In this document: positions 19,739-27,994 of the stretch, piece after piece
Layout: each line of letters opens with the position of its first letter
Position numbering within the stretch: position 1 is the stretch's first letter
From: Eubacterium sp.
GTDB taxonomy: Bacteria > Bacillota > Clostridia > Lachnospirales > Lachnospiraceae
Assembly (NCBI GenBank): GCA_017433825.1
Contig: JAFRGL010000025.1
Span: 62,001 to 126,000 of the forward strand
Direction of reading: 5' to 3'
DNA: 64,000 bases
The notes under the pieces: generated by a model
What the model was told of the DNA's origin: nothing
Database searches by the model: none
What the model saw: the letters and a program-made list of their open reading frames with translations, nothing else
Made by a program: the position numbers and the translations under genes

Positions 19739-20308
19739 ATGTCCCTTACAGAAGAACTGGAAGAATTTATATCCCGGTTTCCGGTTTACCAGTATGCATT
19801 TGTTACCCCGGAGCAGATTCATTTTAATGACAGCGTAGTTGAAATCTGCAAAAGGGAATGTCCGCATTACAATACATCCTGGGCCTGCTACCCGGCTGTG
19901 GGAAAAGTATCGAAAAGCAGGGCCAGATGTCTGAAATATGACGGCGCGCTGGTTTTTTCCACGGTTACCAAGCTGGACAATCCCGATTCCCGCAGAGACA
20001 GGCTGGAGACCAAAACCCAGCATGAAAAGCTGACGGGGATCGTCGCTGACCAGATGACAGGCATGGGCTTAAGGCCCTACATTCTGACCAGTGATTACTG
20101 TACGAACTGCCTGCGCTGCGGTTTCCCGCAGGAGTACTGCAGGCACCCGGAGGTTTTGTATCCCTGTATAGAAAGCAACGGCATTGTAATGTCGGATTTA
20201 CTGGAATTCTGCAAGATGGACAATTATATGAGTGACGATTTAAGCCTGTGGTTTTCCATTATTTTCTTTGAAGATCCCGCCAGTATAAAGGAGCATTTTA
20301 ATGGCTGA
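19739..20308 (+). CDS. DUF2284 cysteine-rich metal-binding protein
   Basis: A 189-residue predicted metal-binding protein of the DUF2284 type. Cysteines occur in groups: CKRECPHYNTSWACYP in the first third and YCTNCLRCGFPQEYC followed by YPC in the second. This pattern suggests an iron-sulfur or other metal site. AGGAGG precedes the ATG. It lies 8 bases after nfnB and overlaps phoH by 8 bases. Some family members accompany redox enzymes; a link to NfnAB is inference only. Confidence 0.8.
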   Translation: MSLTEELEEFISRFPVYQYAFVTPEQIHFNDSVVEICKRECPHYNTSWACYPAVGKVSKSRARCLKYDGALVFSTVTKLDNPDSRRDRLETKTQHEKLTGIVADQMTGMGLRPYILTSDYCTNCLRCGFPQEYCRHPEVLYPCIESNGIVMSDLLEFCKMDNYMSDDLSLWFSIIFFEDPASIKEHFNG

Positions 20309-21308
20309 TACCATAGTTGAAGAAAGAATCGAGATACCCGCAGACCATGAATCGAATATTTTCGGCCAGTATGACACGTTTGCCAAAAAGCTGGAGAAAG
20401 CCTACCGTGTTTCCCTTGTAAGTCGTGACGGCATCCTGCGCATTATCGGCCCGGCCGGTAACGTATCCGAAGCCAAAAATGCCCTTTCACAGCTGCTGCT
20501 TCTGTCGCTGCGCGGCAAAACCATCACCGAGCAGAATGTCAATTACCTCATAGCGGCTTCCATGGAAAAGGAAAACCTGCTCATCTGCCTCGATGACGAC
20601 TGTATCTGCCATACCATTACCGGCAAGCCGGTCAACCCGAAAACGCTGGGACAGAAAAACTACGTCGATTCCATGCGGAACAATATGGTAACCTTCGGCA
20701 TCGGCCCGGCGGGTACCGGCAAAACTTATCTGGCCATGGCCATGGCCATTACCGCCTTCCGCAACGAAGACGTAAGCCGTATCATCATGACCAGGCCGGC
20801 TATCGAAGCGGGAGAGAAGCTGGGCTTCCTGCCCGGCGACCTCCAGAGCAAGGTAGATCCCTACCTGCGCCCCCTGTATGACGCTCTTTACCAGATAATG
20901 GGCGCGGAGACCTTCCAGAAAAATATGGAAAAAGGCCTGATAGAAGTAGCGCCCCTGGCCTATATGAGGGGCCGTACACTGGACAACGCCTATATTATTC
21001 TGGACGAAGCCCAGAATACCACCCAGGCGCAGATGAAAATGTTCCTGACTCGTATCGGCTTCGGCTCGAAGGTCGTCATTACCGGCGATACCTCACAGAA
21101 AGACCTTCCCTCCGGTGTCAAATCCGGACTGGACGTGGCCCTTAAAGTACTGAAAGGCGTGGAAGGCATTGCCATCTGCAATCTGACCAGCAAGGATGTG
21201 GTAAGGCATCCGCTGGTACAGAAAATAGTGGAAGCCTACGAAGCATACGAAGCGAAACATCCCGAAAATGCTGACGGCAGAAATAACAGGAGATATGTAC
21301 GTAAATGA
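20301..21308 (+). CDS. phoH: PhoH-family ATPase
   Basis: A 335-residue PhoH-like protein: an N-terminal KH-like region (about 20-100) followed by a P-loop ATPase with GPAGTGKTYLAMAMA near residue 135 and Walker B AYIILDEAQN. PhoH proteins are RNA-linked ATPases usually next to ybeY, as here. The ATG has AAGGAG upstream inside the end of DUF2284. The four-base overlap with the next gene indicates coupling. Likely role: RNA handling together with the YbeY domain encoded next. Confidence 0.93.
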   Translation: MADTIVEERIEIPADHESNIFGQYDTFAKKLEKAYRVSLVSRDGILRIIGPAGNVSEAKNALSQLLLLSLRGKTITEQNVNYLIAASMEKENLLICLDDDCICHTITGKPVNPKTLGQKNYVDSMRNNMVTFGIGPAGTGKTYLAMAMAITAFRNEDVSRIIMTRPAIEAGEKLGFLPGDLQSKVDPYLRPLYDALYQIMGAETFQKNMEKGLIEVAPLAYMRGRTLDNAYIILDEAQNTTQAQMKMFLTRIGFGSKVVITGDTSQKDLPSGVKSGLDVALKVLKGVEGIAICNLTSKDVVRHPLVQKIVEAYEAYEAKHPENADGRNNRRYVRK

Positions 21309-22681
21309 AGCTTTTTGTCGAAAATGAAGCAAAACTGAAGCTGGGGTTCAACTTCGAAACAGTCGCCCGCCAGGTGGCGGAAAAGGTTCTGGACCTGGAA
21401 AACTGCCCCTATGAGGCCCAGGTATCCCTCCTCCTTACGGACAGTGCCCAGATCCGTATCATGAACAGGCAGTTCAGGAACATAGACAGCGAGACGGATG
21501 TACTTTCCTTCCCCCTTGTGGATTTTGAAAAGCCGTCTGATTTTGCCTCACTGGAAAGCATGGAGGATGTCTTCGATCCGGAAACCGGCGAACTGATGCT
21601 GGGGGATATCGTTATTTCTGCTGATAAGGTGCTGGAACAGGCGGATGATTACGGCCATTCCGTAAAAAGGGAATTTGCCTTCCTTGTTGCCCACAGCATG
21701 TATCATCTTCTGGGTTACGACCACATGACCGATTCGGAAGAAGAGGAAATGACCGCGAAACAGGAGCAGGCATTAAAGCAGCTGGGAATTACAAGGGATG
21801 CGGCGGACCCGGACCGAATCCGGGAGCATTTCCGCGATAAGTCCAGAATCGTGGTGAAGATCGGTTCATCTTCCCTGACTCATGCGGAAACCGGAAAGAT
21901 TGACCTAATCAAGCTGGAAATTCTCGTACGGGAGCTTTCCGATCTGGCCATGCGCGGCAAGGAAGTGGTCCTGGTATCTTCGGGGGCCATTGCCACCGGC
22001 AGGGATGCCCTGCAGATGATGGACAGGGAACTTAACCTGGCCATGAAGCAGGCCTGCGCTTCTGTGGGCCAGGCAAAGCTGATGATGCTGTATCAGAAGC
22101 TCTTTTCGGAATACAACCAGATCTGCAGCCAGGTCCTTCTGACCAAGGACATTATGCTGGACGATGTCGCCCGCAACAATGCCCGCAATACATTCAACGA
22201 ACTTTTAAGTCTGGGCGTTATTCCTGTTGTCAATGAAAACGATACCGTTGTCACCGACGAGATTGACAAGCTGTCTGTTTTCGGAGATAATGATACGCTT
22301 TCCGCTGTCGTGGCAGCCCTGATCCACGCGGATCTGCTGATTCTGCTTTCCGACATTGACGGGCTGTATACCGATGACCCTCGTCAGAATCCGGATGCGG
22401 AATTCATACATGTTGTGGAGAAGATGGATGATCATTTCGCTTCCATGGGCAAAAGGAGTACCGGGAGCAAGGTGGGAACCGGCGGAATGGCCACCAAGCT
22501 GTCCGCAGCCCGCATCGCCACAGGCGCAGGAGCGGATATGGTGATAGCCAACGGGGAAGATTTCCACGTGCTGCACCGGATTATCAACGGGGAGCCCTAC
22601 GGCACCGTATTCCTGGAAAATGCCAGGGATGAATTCTATCTGCTGGACTATTTAAGGAAAGAAGGGCAGGAAGAATCATGA
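21305..22681 (+). CDS. ybeY-proB: Fusion of YbeY endoribonuclease and ProB glutamate 5-kinase
   Basis: A single 458-residue frame. Residues 1-163 are YbeY, the metal-dependent RNase for 16S rRNA maturation, with all three zinc ligands in HSMYHLLGYDH (His130, His134, His140). Residues 172-458 are a short ProB without PUA domain: RIVVKIGSSSLTHAETG, SSGAIATGRDAL, NENDTVVTDE and the kinase loop KVGTGGMATKL. ProB makes glutamyl-5-phosphate, the first proline step. Where a separate ProB would begin, the codon is ATC (21818-21820), no ATG, GTG or TTG lies in frame close by, and no ribosome site precedes it. Start overlaps phoH; end overlaps DUF896. Fusion of these unrelated functions is unusual; an assembly error must be ruled out. 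Confidence 0.9.
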   Translation: MKLFVENEAKLKLGFNFETVARQVAEKVLDLENCPYEAQVSLLLTDSAQIRIMNRQFRNIDSETDVLSFPLVDFEKPSDFASLESMEDVFDPETGELMLGDIVISADKVLEQADDYGHSVKREFAFLVAHSMYHLLGYDHMTDSEEEEMTAKQEQALKQLGITRDAADPDRIREHFRDKSRIVVKIGSSSLTHAETGKIDLIKLEILVRELSDLAMRGKEVVLVSSGAIATGRDALQMMDRELNLAMKQACASVGQAKLMMLYQKLFSEYNQICSQVLLTKDIMLDDVARNNARNTFNELLSLGVIPVVNENDTVVTDEIDKLSVFGDNDTLSAVVAALIHADLLILLSDIDGLYTDDPRQNPDAEFIHVVEKMDDHFASMGKRSTGSKVGTGGMATKLSAARIATGAGADMVIANGEDFHVLHRIINGEPYGTVFLENARDEFYLLDYLRKEGQEES

Positions 22682-22890
22682 TTAATCTCGAACGAATCAA
22701 CGAACTTGCAAGGAAATCCAAAACAGTGGGCCTGACCGAAGAAGAAAAAGACGAACAGGCGCTGCTGCGGGCGGAATATATCGCGTCCGTCAGGAGGAAC
22801 CTGAAGGCGCAGCTGAACAATATTGACATACAGGAAAAAGACGGCACAATTACCAACCTGGGAGAGAAATACGGAGACCAGTTACCATGA
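22678..22890 (+). CDS. DUF896 (YnzC-like) small protein
   Basis: A 70-residue helical-hairpin protein with MINLERINELARKSK and LTEEEKDEQALLRAEYI, the signature of DUF896/UPF0291 (YnzC). Overlaps of four bases on both sides (ATGA) couple it to proB and proA. YnzC in Bacillus is an SOS-associated small protein of unclear function. Its place between two proline genes is the notable point. Confidence 0.9.
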   Translation: MINLERINELARKSKTVGLTEEEKDEQALLRAEYIASVRRNLKAQLNNIDIQEKDGTITNLGEKYGDQLP

Positions 22891-24131
22891 ATTTAAACGA
22901 AACAGGCGCGAAAGCCAGAGAAGCCCGTTATATTCTTGAAAAATGTCCCTCCGGGGAGAAAAACCGGATTCTTGCAGCCTGCGCTGACGCGCTGGAAGCG
23001 GAATATGAGAAAATTGTGGAAGCAAATGCCATTGATATGGCAAACGGTGAAAAGAAAGGCATGTCCAAAGGACTGCTCGATCGTCTGCTGCTTACGAAGG
23101 AGAGAATTGCCGGCATTGCTGACGGCCTCCGGGACGTTTGCGCACTGCCGGATCCCATCGGTGAAGTAACCGGCATGACCAAAAGGCCCAACGGACTCCT
23201 TGTGGGCACGAAAAGGGTGCCTTTAGGCGTTGTGGGCATGATTTACGAAGCCCGGCCGAATGTGACGGTGGACGCTTTCGGACTTTGCTTCAAGACCGGC
23301 AATTCCGTCATCCTGAAGGGCGGAAGCGACGCCATCCATTCCAATATCGCCATTGTGGATGTGCTTCGGAAGACCATTGAAGACTGCGGCATGACACCTG
23401 ATGTGCTCCAGCTGATTACGGATACGGACCGTCAGGTTACCGTGGAACTGATGAGGCTGAACAAATACCTTGACGTGCTGATTCCAAGGGGAGGCGCGGG
23501 CCTGATTCAGACCGTGGTGAACAACAGCACGGTTCCGGTCATCGAAACCGGCATCGGCAACTGCCATATTTTCGTGGATGAAAGCGCGGACATGGATATG
23601 GCGGAGAATATTATCATCAATGCCAAAACCCAGAGGGTCGGCGTGTGCAATGCCTGCGAATCCCTGGTGGTGCACAGGGCCGTCCTGGATAAGATTCTTC
23701 CCCGGCTTTCGGAAAAACTGGCGGAATACAATGTGGAAATGCGCTGCGACGAAGAAAGCATCGGTTATGTAAAAGGCGGCGTTCCCGCGTCGGAAGAGGA
23801 CTGGGGCACGGAATACCTTGATTATATTATTTCGATTAAAACCGTCGGAAGCCTGGATGAAGCCATCGCGCATATCAACAAATACAATTCCGGCCATTCC
23901 GAGGCGATTATTACGGAGAACTATACCAACGCGCAGAGGTTCCTGGACGAAATTGATGCGGCGTGCGTCTATGTGAATGCTTCCACACGCTTTACGGACG
24001 GCGGTGAATTCGGCCTCGGCGCGGAGATAGGAATCAGCACCCAGAAACTCCATGCCAGGGGGCCGATGGGACTTCTGGCGCTTACAACCACAAAACATAT
24101 TATTTACGGGTCTGGTCAGGTTCGTAAGTAA
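22887..24131 (+). CDS. proA: Glutamate-5-semialdehyde dehydrogenase
   Basis: A 414-residue ProA that reduces glutamyl-5-phosphate to the semialdehyde with NADPH, second step of proline synthesis. Typical motifs: RVPLGVVGMIYEARPNVTVD near residue 113, the catalytic cysteine in TQRVGVCNACESLVVH, and FTDGGEFGLGAEIGIST near the C terminus. Normal length. It closes the gapless run and has no obvious terminator before the crt promoter. Confidence 0.96.
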   Translation: MNLNETGAKAREARYILEKCPSGEKNRILAACADALEAEYEKIVEANAIDMANGEKKGMSKGLLDRLLLTKERIAGIADGLRDVCALPDPIGEVTGMTKRPNGLLVGTKRVPLGVVGMIYEARPNVTVDAFGLCFKTGNSVILKGGSDAIHSNIAIVDVLRKTIEDCGMTPDVLQLITDTDRQVTVELMRLNKYLDVLIPRGGAGLIQTVVNNSTVPVIETGIGNCHIFVDESADMDMAENIIINAKTQRVGVCNACESLVVHRAVLDKILPRLSEKLAEYNVEMRCDEESIGYVKGGVPASEEDWGTEYLDYIISIKTVGSLDEAIAHINKYNSGHSEAIITENYTNAQRFLDEIDAACVYVNASTRFTDGGEFGLGAEIGISTQKLHARGPMGLLALTTTKHIIYGSGQVRK

Positions 24132-24169
24132 TTACCAGTTGACTTTCTTATTTTTGTATTTATTTGGAA

Positions 24170-24187
24170 TTGACAAAAAAATAACAT
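24170..24187 (+). promoter_or_regulatory. Candidate Rex operator
   Basis: TTGACAAAAAAATAACAT matches 10 of 14 defined positions of the Rex consensus TTGTTAA-N4-TTAACAA and covers the -35 hexamer, where bound Rex would block RNA polymerase. Rex is encoded at 9560. The match is by eye. Confidence 0.5.
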
Positions 24188-24197
24188 ATATTATACT
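24170..24197 (+). promoter_or_regulatory. Promoter of the butyryl-CoA operon
   Basis: TTGACA and TATACT with 16 bases between, 80 bases upstream of crt. The leader also holds AAAATG-TGTT-CATTTT (24215-24230), a small inverted repeat. Confidence 0.75.
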
Positions 24198-24277
24198 GGT
24201 ATAGTATGATAGATAAAATGTGTTCATTTTATTGTATTTAAAGAAACATAAGTATATTTATGAAAAGGAGAGAAACT

Positions 24278-25108
24278 ATGGAATTCGTAACCTACGAAGT
24301 TGAAGGCGCCGTTGGTATCATTACCATCAATCGTCCGAAGGCCCTCAATGCGCTGAACAGCACGGTTCTTGACGACCTCAACGAGGCTTTTGACAGTGTT
24401 GACCTTAATGTTGTCCGCTGCATCATCCTCACAGGCGCAGGTGAAAAATCATTCGTTGCCGGCGCAGACATCGGCGAGATGAGCAACCTGACAAAGGCTG
24501 AAGGCGAAGCCTTCGGTAAGAAGGGCAATGACATCTTCAGAAAGATCGAAACCTTCCCCATCCCCGTAATTGCTGCTGTTAACGGTTTTGCCCTTGGCGG
24601 CGGATGCGAGATTTCCATGAGCTGCGATATCCGTCTCTGCTCGGACAACGCCGTATTCGGACAGCCTGAAGTAGGCCTCGGCATCACCCCCGGCTTCGGC
24701 GGCACCCAGAGACTTCCCCGTCTCGTAAGCCCCGGCATGGCGAAGCAGATGATTTACACCGCCAGGAACATCAAGGCTGCGGAAGCATACCGCATCGGTC
24801 TTGTAAACGAGGTGTGTTCTGAAGTTAAGGATCAGGAAGGCAATGTTGTCAAATCCGCACAGGAAGCCCTTATGGACGCTGCCATGAAGATGGCCAAAGG
24901 CATTGCCGCACAGGCTCCCATCGCCGTACGCAACTGCAAGAAAGCCATTAACGAAGGTCTCCAGGTTGACATGGACCAGGCTATCGTTATCGAAGAGAAG
25001 GTGTTCGGCGACTGCTTCGAGACAGAAGACCAGAAAGCCGGCATGGGCAATTTCCTTGAGAAAGACAAGGAAAAGAAACTCAAAGTTGTTCCTTTTAAGA
25101 ACTGCTAA
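24278..25108 (+). CDS. crt: Short-chain enoyl-CoA hydratase (crotonase)
   Basis: A 276-residue crotonase that hydrates crotonyl-CoA, or in the fermentative direction dehydrates 3-hydroxybutyryl-CoA. The oxyanion-hole motif GAGEKSFVAGADIGEM and the ALGGGCEISMSCDIR stretch are present. An insertion (KDQEGNVVKSAQ) near residue 190 makes it slightly longer than the 260-residue norm. The ATG at 24278 follows AAAGGAGAG. First gene of crt-hbd-bcd-etfB-etfA; codon use is biased as in highly expressed genes. Confidence 0.93.
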   Translation: MEFVTYEVEGAVGIITINRPKALNALNSTVLDDLNEAFDSVDLNVVRCIILTGAGEKSFVAGADIGEMSNLTKAEGEAFGKKGNDIFRKIETFPIPVIAAVNGFALGGGCEISMSCDIRLCSDNAVFGQPEVGLGITPGFGGTQRLPRLVSPGMAKQMIYTARNIKAAEAYRIGLVNEVCSEVKDQEGNVVKSAQEALMDAAMKMAKGIAAQAPIAVRNCKKAINEGLQVDMDQAIVIEEKVFGDCFETEDQKAGMGNFLEKDKEKKLKVVPFKNC

Positions 25109-25165
25109 TTAAAGGTATTTCTTAATTATAATAGTTCTCAAAAAATAAATCAGGAGGAAATTTTA

Positions 25166-26005
25166 ATGAAGGTTGGAGTTATCGGCGCAGGAACAATGGG
25201 TTCCGGTATTGCACAGGCGTTTGCCTCCACTGAAGGCTACGAAGTATTTCTTTGTGACATCAACGAAGAATTCGCAGCAAACGGCAAGAACAAAATTGCC
25301 AAAGGTTTTGAGAAGAGAATCGCAAAGGGTAAGATGGAGCAGGCTGCTGCTGACGCTATCCTTGGCAAGATCACCACTGGTGTAAAAGACATCTGCACAG
25401 ACTGCGATCTTATCGTGGAAGCTGCTGTTGAAAACATGCAGATCAAGAAAGCTACCTTCAAGGAGCTTGATGAGATTTGTAAGGAAGACTGCATTTTCGC
25501 CAGCAACACTTCTTCCCTGTCCATCACCGAAATCGGTGCTGGCCTGAAGCATCCCATGATCGGCATGCATTTCTTCAATCCGGCTCCCGTTATGAAGCTC
25601 ATTGAGGTTATTGCCGGCCTCAACACCCCCGAATGTGTTGTTGAGAAGATCATTGAGATCTCCAAGGAAATCGGCAAGACTCCTGTTCAGGTTCAGGAAG
25701 CTGCCGGATTCGTTGTAAACCGTATCCTTATCCCGATGATCAACGAAGCAGCAGGTATCCTTTACGAAGGCGTTGCCTCCGCGGAAGATATCGACACTGC
25801 CATGAAGCTCGGCGCAAACCATCCCATGGGACCGCTTGCCCTCGGCGATCTGGTAGGCCTTGACGTTGTTCTTGCGATTATGGACGTTCTGTATACTGAG
25901 ACCGGCGATTCCAAGTACCGCGCTCATCCGCTTCTTCGTAAGATGGTTCGCGGCGGCAAGCTGGGTCAGAAGACAGGCTGCGGCTTCTTTGATTATACAA
26001 GGTAA
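25166..26005 (+). CDS. hbd: 3-hydroxybutyryl-CoA dehydrogenase
   Basis: A 279-residue NAD(P)-dependent enzyme reducing acetoacetyl-CoA to 3-hydroxybutyryl-CoA. The N-terminal Rossmann motif is VIGAGTMGSGIAQAFA; catalytic SNTSSLSITE and GMHFFNPAPVMKL follow, and a C-terminal helical domain contains NRILIPMINEA. AGGAGG precedes the ATG. Length and motifs are standard for Hbd of clostridia. Confidence 0.96.
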   Translation: MKVGVIGAGTMGSGIAQAFASTEGYEVFLCDINEEFAANGKNKIAKGFEKRIAKGKMEQAAADAILGKITTGVKDICTDCDLIVEAAVENMQIKKATFKELDEICKEDCIFASNTSSLSITEIGAGLKHPMIGMHFFNPAPVMKLIEVIAGLNTPECVVEKIIEISKEIGKTPVQVQEAAGFVVNRILIPMINEAAGILYEGVASAEDIDTAMKLGANHPMGPLALGDLVGLDVVLAIMDVLYTETGDSKYRAHPLLRKMVRGGKLGQKTGCGFFDYTR

Positions 26006-26029
26006 TAAATCTATAACGGAGGAATAGAC

Positions 26030-27181
26030 ATGGATTTTACAATTGATAAAAAACATGAAATGGCGAGGAACCTGTTCAAAGAGTTCGCTGAGACTGAAGT
26101 AAAGCCTCTCGCTCAGGAAGTTGACGAAACCGAACAGTTCCCGGAAGAAACCTTTAAGAAGATGGCCAAGAGCGGTTTCCTTGGCATCGCTGTTCCGAAG
26201 CAGTACGGTGGCCAGGGCTGTGATGTTCTTACCTACATCATGGCAGTTGAAGAGATGGCTAAGGTCTGCGGCACCACCGCAGTTGCCCTTTCCGCTCACA
26301 GCTCCCTTTGCATTGACCCCATCCTGTTTTACGGCACAGAAGAGCAGAAGCAGAAATACGTTCCGAAGCTTGCCAGCGGCGAATGGCTTGGTGCTTTCGC
26401 ACTGACCGAGCCCATGGCCGGTACCGATGCCCAGGGCATGCAGACCAAGGCTGTTCTGGAAGGCGACGAATGGGTTCTGAACGGATCCAAGTGCTTCATC
26501 ACCAACGGCAAGGTTGCCCAGGTTTACATCATCTTCGCAGTAACCGGTATCGTTGAAAAGCGCGGCCGCAAGTCCAAAGAAATCTCTGCTTTCATCGTAG
26601 AGAAGGGCACCCCCGGCTTTACCTTCGGCGTGAAGGAAAAGAAGATGGGTATCCGCGGTTCTTCCACCTATGAGCTGATCTTCACTGACTGCCGTATCCC
26701 GAAGGAAAACCTTCTCGGCAAGCAGGGCAAGGGCTTCTCCTATGCAATGCATACTCTTGACGGCGGCCGTATCGGTATCGCTGCTCAGGCTCTGGGTATT
26801 GCTGAAGGCGCCATTGATGCTACTATCAAATATGTAAAAGAGAGAAAGCAGTTCGGCAAATCCATCTCCTCATTCCAGAACACACAGTTCACTCTGGCAG
26901 AGCTTGCTACCACTACCCAGGCTGCGCAGCTTATGGTTTACCGTGCTGCACTGGCGAAGCAGAACCAGCCCGTTTACACTGTAGAAGCTGCCATGGCCAA
27001 GCTTTTCGCCGCCCAGACAGCAATGGAAGTTACTACCAAGTGCGTACAGCTCTTCGGCGGCTACGGCTATATCCGTGAGTACGATGTTGAGCGTATGATG
27101 CGCGATGCCAAGATTACCGAGATCTACGAAGGAACTTCAGAAGTTCAGCGTATGGTTATCTCCGGAAATATTTTAGCTTAA
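26030..27181 (+). CDS. bcd: Butyryl-CoA dehydrogenase
   Basis: A 383-residue short-chain acyl-CoA dehydrogenase. FAD-binding FALTEPMAGTDAQGM and FITNG are present; the catalytic base is Glu367 in IYEGTSEVQR. Next to etfB-etfA it forms the Bcd-Etf complex that reduces crotonyl-CoA while sending electrons to ferredoxin (flavin-based bifurcation), as known in clostridia. GGAGGA precedes the ATG. Strong codon bias indicates high expression. Confidence 0.95.
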   Translation: MDFTIDKKHEMARNLFKEFAETEVKPLAQEVDETEQFPEETFKKMAKSGFLGIAVPKQYGGQGCDVLTYIMAVEEMAKVCGTTAVALSAHSSLCIDPILFYGTEEQKQKYVPKLASGEWLGAFALTEPMAGTDAQGMQTKAVLEGDEWVLNGSKCFITNGKVAQVYIIFAVTGIVEKRGRKSKEISAFIVEKGTPGFTFGVKEKKMGIRGSSTYELIFTDCRIPKENLLGKQGKGFSYAMHTLDGGRIGIAAQALGIAEGAIDATIKYVKERKQFGKSISSFQNTQFTLAELATTTQAAQLMVYRAALAKQNQPVYTVEAAMAKLFAAQTAMEVTTKCVQLFGGYGYIREYDVERMMRDAKITEIYEGTSEVQRMVISGNILA

Positions 27182-27196
27182 CAGGAGGAGAAAAAA

Positions 27197-27979
27197 GTGA
27201 AGGTTGTTGTTTGTGTTAAACAGGTACCGGATACCGCCGGCGGCGTTCAGTTCAATCCCGACGGCACATTAAACAGAGCTGCTATGCTTGCCATCATGAA
27301 TCCGGATGACAAAGCCGGTCTTGAGGCTGCATTAAGATTAAAAGATGAGTTCGGCGCAGAAGTTACCGTAGTTACCATGGGTCTTCCCAAGGCACAGGAT
27401 GTTCTGCTTGAGGCTCTTGCCATGGGCGCTGACAAGGCTATCCTTGTAACAGACCGCCGTCTGGGCGGCGCTGACACCTGGGCTACCTCCCAGACTGTTG
27501 CCGCTGCAGTTCGCAATCTTGAATATGACATCATCATCACCGGACGTCAGGCTATCGACGGCGATACCGCTCAGGTTGGACCGCAGATTGCCGAGCATCT
27601 CGGACTGCCCGTTATTTCCTACTGCCAGGAGCTGAAGATTGACGGTGACTATGTTATCGCAAAACGTCAGTATGATGACAGATATCAGATTCTGAAGGCA
27701 AAGATGCCCGTTCTGCTTACCGCTCTTTCCGAGCTGAACACACCCCGTTACATGACTCCCGGCGGCATTTTCGATGCAGTTGACGCAGGCGTTACCGTAT
27801 GGAGCCGTGATGACTTAAAGGATCTGGACGATGCCAACATCGGTCTTGCCGGTTCTCCGACCAAGATCGCCAAGGCTTCCGACAAGGTTCGTAAGGGTGC
27901 CGGCGAAGTTGTTAACCTTGATACCGAAGCCAGCGTAGCTTACCTGATGGAAAAGCTGACCGGCAATCATATAATCTAA
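27197..27979 (+). CDS. etfB: Electron transfer flavoprotein subunit beta
   Basis: A 260-residue EtfB. It opens with KVVVCVKQVPDT and carries the nucleotide loop of the bifurcating kind in LLEALAMGADKAILVTDR and ITGRQAIDGDTAQVGPQIAE. Initiation is at GTG after AGGAGG. With EtfA it takes electrons from NADH, giving one to ferredoxin and one to Bcd. Located 15 bases after bcd, normal order bcd-etfB-etfA. Confidence 0.95.
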   Translation: MKVVVCVKQVPDTAGGVQFNPDGTLNRAAMLAIMNPDDKAGLEAALRLKDEFGAEVTVVTMGLPKAQDVLLEALAMGADKAILVTDRRLGGADTWATSQTVAAAVRNLEYDIIITGRQAIDGDTAQVGPQIAEHLGLPVISYCQELKIDGDYVIAKRQYDDRYQILKAKMPVLLTALSELNTPRYMTPGGIFDAVDAGVTVWSRDDLKDLDDANIGLAGSPTKIAKASDKVRKGAGEVVNLDTEASVAYLMEKLTGNHII

Positions 27980-27994
27980 GAGGTGGTGAACAGT

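Noticed and set aside
25163..26752. 529-codon minus-strand frame
   Set aside because: Antisense across hbd and bcd; no ribosome site or recognisable domain.
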